A stretch of DNA of 7,055 nucleotides from Planctomycetota bacterium. GTDB taxonomy: Bacteria; Planctomycetota; Planctomycetia; Planctomycetales; Planctomycetaceae. The notes beneath the pieces were generated by a model, which was given only the letters and a program-made list of their open reading frames with translations, searched no databases and was not told the origin of the DNA. Where the stretch lies: the NCBI GenBank assembly GCA_024278285.1, contig JAJRTM010000339.1:1-7055 (forward strand). The letters run 5' to 3'. A program made the translations under genes and the position numbers. Each line of letters opens with the position of its first letter. Position 1 is the first letter of the stretch. Positions 1 to 7,055 of the stretch are shown here, one piece after another.

Positions 1-455
1 CAGCCGGCAGAGGTCGCATTCGCTGTCCCGACACAGTTAGGTGCGAACATTACCGAAGTGTGATACTGCGTAATGACAAACGATGCCCCGATAACACCTA
101 TCCCCAATCGGAACAGCAAAAAGCTTTCATACGTATTTGCAGACCCGATCGACATCACGGGAATAGAACCGACGATCAATAAACCTGTATAAGTAATTCG
201 CGGACCGATTCGATCACACAACCACCCGATAATTAGCCGGGCAATAATAGTAATCGCTACAGAAGCGATGATTGTGTTTCCTATCTGTGTCTTGGAGAGG
301 CCCAGCTCTTCCTTCACTATTGCCATCAGCGGGGCGATACCAAACCAGGCAAAAAAGCACAGGAAGAAGGCGAACCACGACATGTGGAATGCGCGCATCT
401 GTGGCGTCTTCAGGGAAAACAGATCAATGCTGGTCGCTTTGTTGCGAATTTCCAT
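1..455 (-). CDS. narK: Nitrate/nitrite transporter of the MFS NarK/NasA family, N-terminal part (3' end outside window)
   Basis: Inner-membrane carrier that imports nitrate (by proton symport or nitrite exchange) for the reductase encoded just upstream. The first 151 codons are present; the gene runs off the left edge. Seen in the translation: a first membrane segment at about residues 25-45, a second at about 58-79 with an arginine (R73) just before the MFS loop motif GWLCDRIGPR (77-86), a third at about 88-105 and a fourth at about 110-130. R73 sits where the family has the substrate-binding arginine of helix 2. The stretch FVITQYHTSVMFAP followed by VGTANATSAG is typical of NarK/NasA proteins and leads into the family's Gly-Trp-Gly-Asn nitrate signature, of which only the start is visible. 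The ATG at 455 is preceded by an in-frame TGA with no other start between, so the start is firm. No clear Shine-Dalgarno precedes it. It follows narI by 54 nt on the same strand, so co-transcription is likely. Symport versus antiport subtype cannot be decided from this part. Confidence 0.93.
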   Translation of the reverse strand, partial: MEIRNKATSIDLFSLKTPQMRAFHMSWFAFFLCFFAWFGIAPLMAIVKEELGLSKTQIGNTIIASVAITIIARLIIGWLCDRIGPRITYTGLLIVGSIPVMSIGSANTYESFLLFRLGIGVIGASFVITQYHTSVMFAPNCVGTANATSAG

Positions 456-467
456 TGCTTCAGGTGT

Positions 468-486
468 TCTTAAATAAGTCTTAAAT
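468..486. repeat. Two 8-bp direct repeats in the narI-narK spacer
   Basis: On the plus strand TCTTAAAT occurs at 468-475 and again at 479-486, separated by AAG, giving an 11-bp period, close to one helical turn. Read on the coding strand it is ATTTAAGA twice, ending 12 nt before the narK ATG at 455. The rest of the 54-nt spacer shows no convincing terminator or Shine-Dalgarno. A regulator site, an A/T-rich translation leader, or chance in an A/T-rich stretch are all possible; I cannot assign a function. Confidence 0.4.
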
Positions 487-509
487 CTTGAGTTACGACA
501 TCAACCAAA

Positions 510-1190
510 CTATTTATTACCGTACCAGCGTACCACTTGTACTTTTCGCCATAAATACGGATTCGGTACCACGAGTAAGTGAACCAACCGCGTGAATGGG
601 AAAAATCCAATAATGAGAAACGCCAGCACAATGTGTGATCTTACTAACAACGGCGAACCCGCCAGGTAGGAAATATCTGGATTCAACAGAAAGATCGACC
701 ACAGGTAAGGGGAAAGAACGGTTGCAAACCATGATGACCCCCACGGATAGATAACTGCAATTGAAATCCCGAATACCGTCTGCACAATCAACAGGGCAAA
801 AAGAATCCAGTCCGTGGTTGTTGTCACTTCACGAATTTTTGAAAACGAACCACGACGCATCACGATGGAAATCAACCCGATAAGTGTCAGTAAACCAAAT
901 GCCAAAGCTGATATTTCCAAAATGTATAAACGTAGCGGATGACTGTTCCAGGCGAGTACTGTTCGCGGAACAAGAAACGCGATGAAATGCCCCAGTGTCA
1001 CTGCTAAAATGCCGTAATGGAACGGGACAACCGCCCAGAAATGCTGTTTGTTTTCCAGAAACTGGCTCGACAAACTTGAATACGAAAACTTCTCTGTACG
1101 ATATCGATAGATCGTCATCAGAAAGAACGTAAACAGGCACACATACGGCAATGCAATAAACAGGAATTGATCGAGAACGCGCGGGTCCAT
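510..1190 (-). CDS. narI: Respiratory nitrate reductase, cytochrome b (gamma) subunit NarI
   Basis: Membrane anchor of the nitrate reductase: oxidises quinol on the outer side of the membrane and passes electrons through two b hemes to NarH. It has 226 residues, the usual size (E. coli about 225). Five membrane segments can be seen at about residues 7-28, 53-75, 88-110, 127-148 and 184-207. The four heme-ligand histidines are present as H58 and H68 in helix 2 and H186 and H204 in helix 5; the spacings of 10 and 18 residues are those of E. coli H56/H66 and H187/H205. The motifs HYGILAVTLGH and RSHIVLAF...RLVH are family hallmarks. ATG at 1190, 6 nt after the narJ stop, with AAGGAA 9 nt before it; TAG stop at 510-512. 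Unlike some lineages, narI is a separate gene and is not fused to narJ. Nothing essential appears missing. Confidence 0.97.
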   Translation of the reverse strand: MDPRVLDQFLFIALPYVCLFTFFLMTIYRYRTEKFSYSSLSSQFLENKQHFWAVVPFHYGILAVTLGHFIAFLVPRTVLAWNSHPLRLYILEISALAFGLLTLIGLISIVMRRGSFSKIREVTTTTDWILFALLIVQTVFGISIAVIYPWGSSWFATVLSPYLWSIFLLNPDISYLAGSPLLVRSHIVLAFLIIGFFPFTRLVHLLVVPNPYLWRKVQVVRWYGNK

Positions 1191-1196
1191 CGTTAA

Positions 1197-1916
1197 TTAT
1201 TCCTTTGTCTTGAAAGAGTCAGAAGAAAGTTGCACAAGGTTTTCAGGTTCAGGGCTACCACAACCCCCACTGCCACATCCGCCGCTACCACAACCCAAAT
1301 CATCGATACCAGCTACAGGGAACGCGTGCAGTAAGTCGATACCATCGGTCGCTCCGTTGGAATCGACATGGTCCGCTTCAGAATAATCAGTCAACGAGCC
1401 GCCTTCTCCCCAAACATGATTGAGGATCAGCGCCAAACAGGTAATAACATGACGATAAGGACTATCTTTGCTTTCCATCGTCACATACATTTTTTTAATC
1501 GCAGGCAGCACACACGAGGTCACAAAATGTTTTGCTTTATCTTCAGGCATCACAGCGATCACAGCCAGCACATGGGTGATATGATCAGGAAGTTCAACCG
1601 ATTCTTCCAATCCATACCGCCGCATTTCTTCACGCATTCGTACCAAGAACATGCCCCGTGCATATTCTTCGCCGAACAGATGCCAGCCGATCTCCCAAGC
1701 ACATTCAGAATTGACATCAAACGTGGCTGAAAATGTTTCTTCCATCTGCCACAATTCGTGACTATCCAGGAAAGCACCAAATTCAGAGATGCTTTTTGCT
1801 GCCTCGGGCAACTCGCCCTGTAAAATCATATAAAGTAGTTCAGCCGCTTCAATGGTTTGCTCGTCGGGATAACAAAGCAGACCGCTTAACGCTCGTAATG
1901 TTTTAGGACCAGCCAT
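1197..1916 (-). CDS. narJ: Nitrate reductase maturation chaperone NarJ (delta subunit)
   Basis: Cytoplasmic chaperone of the NarJ/TorD family. In studied members it binds the NarG N-terminus and holds immature NarGH until the molybdenum cofactor and Fe-S clusters are inserted and NarGH docks on NarI; it is not part of the final enzyme. The product has 239 residues, close to E. coli NarJ (236). Seen: an N-terminal helix with LLCYPDEQ (13-20), the central block WEIGWHLFGEEYARGMFLV (74-92), and ELPDHITHVLAVIA (108-121), all in the expected order for the family. The C-terminal tail is odd: residues 208-222 are three Gly-Cys-Gly-Ser-Gly/Pro units (C209, C214, C219), followed by an acidic/polar end; typical NarJ tails are poorly conserved, and I do not recognise this one. 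The ATG at 1916 overlaps the narH stop by one base (TAATG) and has GAGGGGG 5 nt upstream, so coupled translation is likely. Identity rests on family blocks plus position between narH and narI. Confidence 0.94.
   Translation of the reverse strand: MAGPKTLRALSGLLCYPDEQTIEAAELLYMILQGELPEAAKSISEFGAFLDSHELWQMEETFSATFDVNSECAWEIGWHLFGEEYARGMFLVRMREEMRRYGLEESVELPDHITHVLAVIAVMPEDKAKHFVTSCVLPAIKKMYVTMESKDSPYRHVITCLALILNHVWGEGGSLTDYSEADHVDSNGATDGIDLLHAFPVAGIDDLGCGSGGCGSGGCGSPEPENLVQLSSDSFKTKE
1200..1205 (-). promoter_or_regulatory. Ribosome binding site of narI
   Basis: AAGGAA on the coding strand, 9 nt before the narI ATG, lies inside the last codons of narJ. It supports the start at 1190 and suggests that narI is translated in step with narJ. 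Confidence 0.6.
1251..1295 (-). repeat. Three tandem 15-bp units coding a Gly-Cys-Gly-Ser repeat in the NarJ tail
   Basis: This stretch codes NarJ residues 208-222, GCGSGGCGSGGCGSP: a pentapeptide in which cysteine recurs every fifth residue (209, 214, 219). The units are similar but not identical in DNA, as codons for Gly and Cys differ, so it is a short degenerate tandem repeat that could change copy number. Regularly spaced Cys in a flexible Gly/Ser tail could bind metal or form disulfides, but that is inference. Confidence 0.75.
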
Positions 1917-3409
1917 TATAACCCCCTCGCAGGACCACTGACGAAACCGAAACCGACTTCTTTTTTGTGTTCGTAAGGATCCTTCATCATCTCAATCGCC
2001 TGCTCACGGTGCATCGGCGGAATGACGAATCGATCTTCAAATTTGCAAAGCGTAGTCAGTTCGTAAATAGCTTCTGCTTCTTCCCGTGAACAGTTTGCTT
2101 CACGAAGAATGCGGTCAGCCGTTTCACGATCCACATCGCCTACCGTCTCCGCCCGGCGATGCCAGCGGACGGCTTTTTGTTTGGATAACGCATAACGAAC
2201 TCCCCCCTCATGTCCGGCACCAAACAGGTTTGCCAGGAATCTCATCGGGACACGGGAATCGTCTATATCATGGAACAGGTTATCGCTGTTATGTTTAATC
2301 GTATCTTCCGGCTTGCTCGCCTGAACGGGCGACATCGGAGGAACGTAGAACAACATTGGCAATGTGCGGTATTCAATATGCGGCGGCAGCGCGATTTTCC
2401 AAACTTTGACGAACTTATAAACCGGTGAGTTCTGTGCCGATTCCAATACGGCTTCTGAAATCCCGTTCTTTCTTGCTTCTGCAATTACTTGTGGATCGAA
2501 CGGATCGAGAATCAGCGAGCGATGTCCTTCGACAAGCTCTTCATCAGGTAACTTGGCAACTTCTTCCAGACGGTCCGCATCGTAAAGTAACACTCCCAGA
2601 TAACGAATACGCCCAACACAAGAATGGAAGCAAGCCGGTGCCTGACCGGTTTCCAGTCGTGGGAAGCAGAGAATACATTTTTCACTTTTCCCGGTGAACC
2701 AGTTGAAGTAAGTCTTTTTGTACGGACAAGCCGCGACGCAAGACCGCCAAGCTCGGCAGCGCTGTTGATCGATTAACACAATGCCATCTTCACCTCGTTT
2801 GTAAAGCGCGCCCGAAGGACACGATGCCACACAACAAGGGTTCAAGCAATGATTACAAATCCGAGGGAAGTAAAAGAAGACGAGCCGTTCGATCGCGCTC
2901 AGTTCATGCTTTTGCTGCTCGGTCAATCCTTTCAGGTTTGGATCGTTTTCTGCATAAATAGGGGAACCACCTAAATCATCGTCCCAGTTCGGTCCCGATT
3001 GAATATCGATATCTTTTCCATCGATCATCGAAATCGGTTTTGCAGTCGGCTGAACCGGACCTTCGGGTGCGTTGAACAGATTTTGATAATCGTAAGTCCA
3101 AGGCTCGTAATAATCGTCCATCGTCGGCATGTGCGGGTTGTGGAAGATGTTGGGAATGATCTTCGTTTTACTCGTCGATTTAATATTGAGCTTCCCGTTG
3201 TCAGTCAGCTCAAAACCACCCTTGTATTTATCCTGATCTTCCCACTTGGTCGGGAAGCCGGTACCTGGCTTGGTTTCGACATTGTTCCACCACATATATT
3301 CCGCCCCTTTACGGTCGGTCCATATATTTTTACAGGCAACGCTACAGGTGTGACACCCGATACATTTATCGAGATGAAACACCATCGATACTTGTGATCG
3401 AACTTGCAT
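1916..3409 (-). CDS. narH: Respiratory nitrate reductase, iron-sulfur (beta) subunit NarH
   Basis: Cytoplasmic-side electron-transfer subunit carrying one 3Fe-4S and three 4Fe-4S clusters between the NarI hemes and NarG. It has 497 residues (E. coli 512). The cysteine groups are all visible: C16, C19, C22, C26; C185, C188, C193, C197; C218, C224, C228; C245, C248, C260, C264. In the third group W221 stands where a fourth cysteine would be, the known family feature that makes that cluster 3Fe-4S (E. coli W220). Conserved blocks include VETKPGTGFPTKWEDQ, GPNWDDDLGG, DGIVLID, GRIRYLGVLLYDADR and EYRTLPMLFYVPP. C192, next to ligand C193, is an additional cysteine where E. coli has alanine. The C-terminus ends soon after KKEVGFGFVSG and lacks most of the E. 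coli tail. ATG at 3409 has GAGGAG 8 nt upstream and the protein aligns with E. coli NarH from residue 1. It lies 90 nt after narG and overlaps narJ by one base. Confidence 0.98.
   Translation of the reverse strand: MQVRSQVSMVFHLDKCIGCHTCSVACKNIWTDRKGAEYMWWNNVETKPGTGFPTKWEDQDKYKGGFELTDNGKLNIKSTSKTKIIPNIFHNPHMPTMDDYYEPWTYDYQNLFNAPEGPVQPTAKPISMIDGKDIDIQSGPNWDDDLGGSPIYAENDPNLKGLTEQQKHELSAIERLVFFYFPRICNHCLNPCCVASCPSGALYKRGEDGIVLIDQQRCRAWRSCVAACPYKKTYFNWFTGKSEKCILCFPRLETGQAPACFHSCVGRIRYLGVLLYDADRLEEVAKLPDEELVEGHRSLILDPFDPQVIAEARKNGISEAVLESAQNSPVYKFVKVWKIALPPHIEYRTLPMLFYVPPMSPVQASKPEDTIKHNSDNLFHDIDDSRVPMRFLANLFGAGHEGGVRYALSKQKAVRWHRRAETVGDVDRETADRILREANCSREEAEAIYELTTLCKFEDRFVIPPMHREQAIEMMKDPYEHKKEVGFGFVSGPARGL
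1922..1928 (-). promoter_or_regulatory. Ribosome binding site of narJ
   Basis: GAGGGGG on the coding strand, 5 nt before the narJ ATG, inside the last codons of narH. It fixes the start at 1916 and, with the TAATG overlap, points to re-initiation by ribosomes finishing narH. Confidence 0.7.
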
Positions 3410-3499
3410 TCGTTTTACTCCTCAGAATCCGGTTTATCTGTCGCCAGTGATTGTTATGTATTCGCTTGGATTTACAATTACTTCCAGGGAACCTCTCAG
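3410..3499 (-). other. narG-narH intergenic spacer (90 nt)
   Basis: Untranslated gap between the narG TAA (3500-3502) and the narH ATG (3409). Apart from the narH Shine-Dalgarno I see no convincing hairpin, promoter or gene. The gap is a multiple of three, so both genes are in the same frame; after the narG stop the frame stays open for 21 codons to a TAA before narH. The encoded peptide does not resemble a NarG tail to me, so this is probably chance. Confidence 0.6.
3418..3423 (-). promoter_or_regulatory. Ribosome binding site of narH
   Basis: GAGGAG on the coding strand, 8 nt before the narH ATG. It is a strong Shine-Dalgarno, so narH can be initiated independently despite the 90-nt distance from the narG stop. 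Confidence 0.75.
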
Positions 3500-6400
3500 T
3501 TAAAACACTGGTTCGCAAGGCAGTTTTCGCACCAGAAGATGCGTATCTCTGTTACAACCGACCGGCCCCCAGTAATTGAAGTGGAACGTAAACTGACCGT
3601 AACCACCAATCATAAAGTTTGGTTTCAAGCGGGTACGTGTCAAAGAGTTATTGGTTCCCGCACGCTTATTCTTACGAAGTGGCGATAACGGAATCCCCTG
3701 TGTTCGCTCTGTCGTGTGATATTGAATACAGATACCAGGCGGGATACGGGCAGAAACAATTGCTCGCGTGACCACCACGCCATTATCGTTGAAGACTTCA
3801 ACCCAATCGTTATCAGCAATCGACAACGATGCGGCATCTTTATCATTCAACCACAACGGATAACAACCACGCGACAGCGTTGTCATACGCTGATTATCAC
3901 TGTACGTGGAATGGATACTCCACTTACCATGCGGCGTCAGGAAGTTAAGCATCAACGTTGGACCGACTTCGTCTTCCGATTCCGTAAACTTCAAATCTGC
4001 ATATTCAGTTGGAAGCGGCTTCGGTTTATAAGTCGGAACGTGTTCCCCAAAATCGATATAAACCGGATGATCCAGATACAACGATTGCCGACCGGTTAGC
4101 GTTCGCCAGGGAACCATCGCATCCACATTGTAAGTAAATGGTGAATACGTTCGACCATTTTCGATCAAGCCCGACCACATCGGACTGTTGATGAATCGTC
4201 GAGGCTGGCTTTGGATATCCATATAACTGGTGCGGACACTGCGACTTTTCTCCCCCAGTTTTTCCAACGGCAGCCCCGTTTTCTTCGCCATGTTCTGATA
4301 AGAACGATAGGCCAATTCGCCATTGGTCACAGAAGCAAAATTCAGAATGACATCGCAAACATCAATATCGCGATCAAGTGACGGGTACGTATTCCCATCC
4401 CAGGTCTCGGTACGATGAGTAGTCAAGTACTCATCGTACTCGCCATCAATTTTGTAACTTGTTCCGTGTGCTCCCAACCCATTTTTACGAGCCATCGGTC
4501 CAAACGAAATATACTGATTATAAACGTTCTTATAATCTCGTTTGACGATTTTAATGTTAGGCATCGTCTTGCCAGGGATCGCTTCACATTCGCCGAGAAT
4601 CCATTGATCCATATTCGGCTGTGCGATTTCGGCTGGTGTATCGTGAGGCAGCGGCGCAAAGACCATATCCTCAACTGGTTCTGGGAAGTGAGGCTCTGCA
4701 ACTTCGGAGAACTTCTTGGCAATCGCTTTGAAAATTGCCCAGTCCGATTTCGATTCCCAGCACGGCGGCACGGCTTCAGAAAGCGGATGAATGAAACTGT
4801 GCATATCAGTCGAGTTCAAATCGGCTTTCTCGTACCACGTTGCAGCCGGCAGAACGATGTCGGAGTACAGCGCTGACGAATCCATGCGGAAGTTAAGATC
4901 GACAATCAAGTCCATCTTTCCCTGGGGGGCGTCTTTGTGCCACTTAACTTCTCGAACAGTCCCTTCCGCCAAGTCCTGACAGACCGCGTTATTATGAGTT
5001 CCCAGATAATGCTTCAGGAAATATTCATGCCCTTTTGCACTACCGGCAATTGCATTGCCTCGCCAAATGAACCAGACGCGAGGCCAGTTTGCTTCTGCAT
5101 CCGGGTCTTCGACAGAAAACTTCATCTCTTTTTTCTTCAACCGATCCACAACCCACGCAGTGATCTCTTCAGTAGATTCTGCCCCGGCGTTTCTTGCCTG
5201 ATCCACAATTTCTGTCGGATTTTCCGGGAACTGCGGATAGAACGGCAACCACCCCTGACGCACGGCTCGTACCTGCATATCCATCGTGTGACCATGAGCA
5301 GTGCTGTTCGGTCCAGGATTTTTAGGAACGGTATGATAATCGGTAAAGTTCTTCTCGTATCGCCATTGATCCGAATGCACATAGTGCCAACTTGGTGCGT
5401 TCTGTAAACGGGATGGCGGAAACCAATCTTTAGCCAACGCAATCGAAGCCCACGATTCCGCAGGAGCGAGTTTTTCCTGCCCCACATAATGAGCCAGGCC
5501 GCCCCCGTTCACACCAACACATCCACAAAAGACCAACGCATTGATCCCGGCTCGATACATCAAGTTACCATGATACCAGTGGTTAATCCCGGCACCAATA
5601 ATAATAGTACAGCGTCCGTTAGTATGCTCTGCGGTGGTTCCCCATTCACGGGCGAACTTAATGAGAAGTTCTCGATCAATTCCGGTATACCGTTCACTCC
5701 AGGCAGGAGTGTAAGGTGCATTTTCGTCGTTGTAATCGGCTGGATACGCCCCGGAAAGACCCCGGTTGACACCAAATTGAGCCATCAACACATCGTAAAC
5801 CGTCGTTACCTGCACTTCTTCACCGGCTGCTGTCTTGATTGTCTTCACAGGTACACCACGATGCAACGACTCGCCAGCACCGAAGTCGTCCAGTTCAACA
5901 TCAATCACGCTGTCACAATCATCAAGAAACGATAACTGCGGATTGATATCGCTGCCATCCATCCCATCTTTGAGCAGTAAGTTCCATTTGCCCTGCTCTT
6001 TGCCCCAACGGTCTCCAGAAGCTCCCATTGGCATTTTTACTTCGTGAGCATCTTCGTCCCACATGAGGAATTTCCACTCCCCATCGTCTTCGCTTTTATA
6101 TTTATCGAGGCGTCCTGCCCTTAATAACTGCCCAGGACGAACAATCCCGTTCTCATCTTTACTGACTTCAACAAGAAACGGGCAATCAGAATATTTCTTG
6201 ACGTAATCAATAAAGTATTCCGTTTTTTTCTCGTGATGAAACTCGGTTAACAACACATGATTAACCGCCATCCACCACGCACCATCCTGACCGGCATTAA
6301 TTGCGACCCATTCATCGGCGTACTTGGCAACCATATTGAAATCGGGTGAAAAGACCCACATTTTTGAGCCGTTGTGTCGAGCTTCAGCCATGAAGTGACA

Positions 6401-7055
6401 ATCGGGCGTTCGTGTCATTCCCAGATTCGCCCCCATGGAGACGATCAACTTCGCATGATACCAGTCTGCACTTTCCTGCACGTCGGTTTGCTCGCCCCAT
6501 GTTTCAGGAGATGCAGGTGGCAAATCGCAATACCAATCGTAAAAGGACAGCGAAACCCCACCAATAAGCTGCATCAAACGCGCACCAGAAGCGTAACTAA
6601 TCATCGACATCGCAGGAATAGGCGAGAATCCTGCAATACGATCCGGTCCATGTTTTTTGATTGTCCCGACCATCGAAGCGGAAATGATTTCCAGAACAGT
6701 TTCCCAGTCAGTCCGACGAAAACCGCCCATCCCACGGGCTTTTTGCCAGCGTTGACGCTTCACTGGATCTTCAACCAACGCCTTCCAGGCATCAGCCGGG
6801 TCGTTGTAATCAGCACGTGCCTGTTTCCATAAATCAAGCAATGCTCCACGAATATAAGGATATTTCACACGAAGCGGGCTATAAAGATACCAACTGTATG
6901 AAATTCCCCGCTGGCAACCTCGCGGTTCGTAAGGCGGAATACCATCTTCCAACAACGGGTAATCAAGCCCCTGCATTTCCCAGGTGACGATCCCGTCTTT
7001 CACATAGATGTTCCAGGTGCAGCCGCCGGTGCAGTTCACGCCGTGTGTACTGCGG
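3500..7055 (-). CDS. narG: Respiratory nitrate reductase, catalytic molybdopterin (alpha) subunit NarG, 5' end outside window
   Basis: Catalytic subunit: reduces nitrate to nitrite at a Mo-bisMGD cofactor on the cytoplasmic side. The reading frame is open through the right edge (upstream residues RSTHG join smoothly), so about 46 N-terminal residues, including any vestigial Tat-like motif, are missing. Numbering from the GTG valine at 7039: the FS0 4Fe-4S ligands are the histidine just before it (codon 7045-7043) and C3, C7, C42, with E. coli spacing; this His-Cys3 set marks NarG. D172 in [11 protein letters not shown] aligns without gaps to E. coli Asp222, the Mo ligand. Other conserved blocks follow in order: [90 protein letters not shown], and [14 protein letters not shown]...GCNRD near the end. 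About 1,184 codons are visible. The protein stops soon after LLVRKL, without the roughly 20-residue extension of E. coli NarG. Nitrite-oxidising Nxr relatives share many residues; narJ, narI and narK nearby favour reductase. Confidence 0.98.
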   Translation of the reverse strand, partial: RSTHGVNCTGGCTWNIYVKDGIVTWEMQGLDYPLLEDGIPPYEPRGCQRGISYSWYLYSPLRVKYPYIRGALLDLWKQARADYNDPADAWKALVEDPVKRQRWQKARGMGGFRRTDWETVLEIISASMVGTIKKHGPDRIAGFSPIPAMSMISYASGARLMQLIGGVSLSFYDWYCDLPPASPETWGEQTDVQESADWYHAKLIVSMGANLGMTRTPDCHFMAEARHNGSKMWVFSPDFNMVAKYADEWVAINAGQDGAWWMAVNHVLLTEFHHEKKTEYFIDYVKKYSDCPFLVEVSKDENGIVRPGQLLRAGRLDKYKSEDDGEWKFLMWDEDAHEVKMPMGASGDRWGKEQGKWNLLLKDGMDGSDINPQLSFLDDCDSVIDVELDDFGAGESLHRGVPVKTIKTAAGEEVQVTTVYDVLMAQFGVNRGLSGAYPADYNDENAPYTPAWSERYTGIDRELLIKFAREWGTTAEHTNGRCTIIIGAGINHWYHGNLMYRAGINALVFCGCVGVNGGGLAHYVGQEKLAPAESWASIALAKDWFPPSRLQNAPSWHYVHSDQWRYEKNFTDYHTVPKNPGPNSTAHGHTMDMQVRAVRQGWLPFYPQFPENPTEIVDQARNAGAESTEEITAWVVDRLKKKEMKFSVEDPDAEANWPRVWFIWRGNAIAGSAKGHEYFLKHYLGTHNNAVCQDLAEGTVREVKWHKDAPQGKMDLIVDLNFRMDSSALYSDIVLPAATWYEKADLNSTDMHSFIHPLSEAVPPCWESKSDWAIFKAIAKKFSEVAEPHFPEPVEDMVFAPLPHDTPAEIAQPNMDQWILGECEAIPGKTMPNIKIVKRDYKNVYNQYISFGPMARKNGLGAHGTSYKIDGEYDEYLTTHRTETWDGNTYPSLDRDIDVCDVILNFASVTNGELAYRSYQNMAKKTGLPLEKLGEKSRSVRTSYMDIQSQPRRFINSPMWSGLIENGRTYSPFTYNVDAMVPWRTLTGRQSLYLDHPVYIDFGEHVPTYKPKPLPTEYADLKFTESEDEVGPTLMLNFLTPHGKWSIHSTYSDNQRMTTLSRGCYPLWLNDKDAASLSIADNDWVEVFNDNGVVVTRAIVSARIPPGICIQYHTTERTQGIPLSPLRKNKRAGTNNSLTRTRLKPNFMIGGYGQFTFHFNYWGPVGCNRDTHLLVRKLPCEPVF

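Noticed and set aside
268..484. Two overlapping plus-strand open frames opposite the start of narK
   Set aside because: The minus strand codes for clear NarK sequence through this interval; the plus-strand products have no recognisable features.
488..504. TTGA...TCAA inverted pair in the narI-narK spacer as an FNR/DNR-type operator
   Set aside because: The half sites are 9 nt apart, whereas the FNR/DNR consensus TTGAT-N4-ATCAA leaves 6 nt between TTGA and TCAA. The spacing does not fit.
1368..1730. Plus-strand open frame opposite narJ
   Set aside because: It lies fully antisense to a well-supported gene, has a His/Arg/Phe-rich composition typical of antisense translation, and shows no recognisable domain.
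2747..2749. Tryptophan in place of a cluster cysteine in NarH (W221)
   Set aside because: This is the normal NarH state (E. coli W220) and explains the 3Fe-4S cluster; it is not a defect or novelty.
3480..3499. TTCC-CT-GGAA inverted repeat just after the narG stop as a terminator
   Set aside because: The loop would be only 2 nt, the stem is 4 bp and no run of T follows, so it is not a credible terminator.
3404..3688. Plus-strand open frame covering the narG-narH spacer
   Set aside because: Mostly antisense to the 3' end of narG, which is strongly conserved; no recognisable domain or convincing ribosome binding site.
5489..5935. Plus-strand open frame opposite central narG
   Set aside because: Antisense shadow of a conserved narG region; low-complexity start and no recognisable family.
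7037..7039. GTG at 7039 as the true start of narG
   Set aside because: The frame stays open to the window edge and the upstream codons give RSTHG, which continues the conserved STHGVNCTG block including the FS0 histidine. The GTG codes for an internal valine.

Overview
The window holds most of one operon, read entirely from the minus strand: narG (5' end cut by the right edge), narH, narJ, narI, then the first part of a narK-type transporter gene (3' end cut by the left edge). Together they encode the membrane-bound respiratory nitrate reductase NarGHI, its maturation chaperone NarJ, and a nitrate/nitrite carrier. Every catalytic-subunit cofactor ligand expected in the visible part of the complex can be found, with spacing equal or nearly equal to the E. 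coli proteins, so the enzyme looks intact.

Layout from transcriptional start to end (right to left): narG 7055-3500, a 90-nt spacer, narH 3409-1916, a 1-nt stop/start overlap (TAATG), narJ 1916-1197, a 6-nt gap, narI 1190-510, a 54-nt spacer, narK 455 to beyond base 1. narH, narJ and narI have purine-rich Shine-Dalgarno sequences; narK does not have an obvious one. The operon promoter must lie right of the window and no terminator is visible. No RNA gene, insertion sequence, CRISPR array or other mobile element was seen.

How it works together: NarK brings nitrate in (and/or exchanges nitrite). NarI takes electrons from quinol through two b hemes, NarH passes them along four Fe-S clusters, and NarG reduces nitrate to nitrite at a Mo-bisMGD centre in the cytoplasm. 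NarJ holds immature NarGH until the molybdenum cofactor and clusters are in place. Nar-type enzymes can run in reverse as nitrite oxidoreductases; linkage to narI and narK favours reductase, but sequence alone does not settle direction.

The host is a nitrate-respiring bacterium with a roughly balanced base composition. The style of NarI (short, single gene) and NarK is seen in Planctomycetota and some Deltaproteobacteria-like groups; I lean to Planctomycetota with low confidence. This is an ordinary, well-known system. I did not find an undescribed one. The most distinctive detail is a Cys-Gly pentapeptide repeat at the C-terminus of NarJ.
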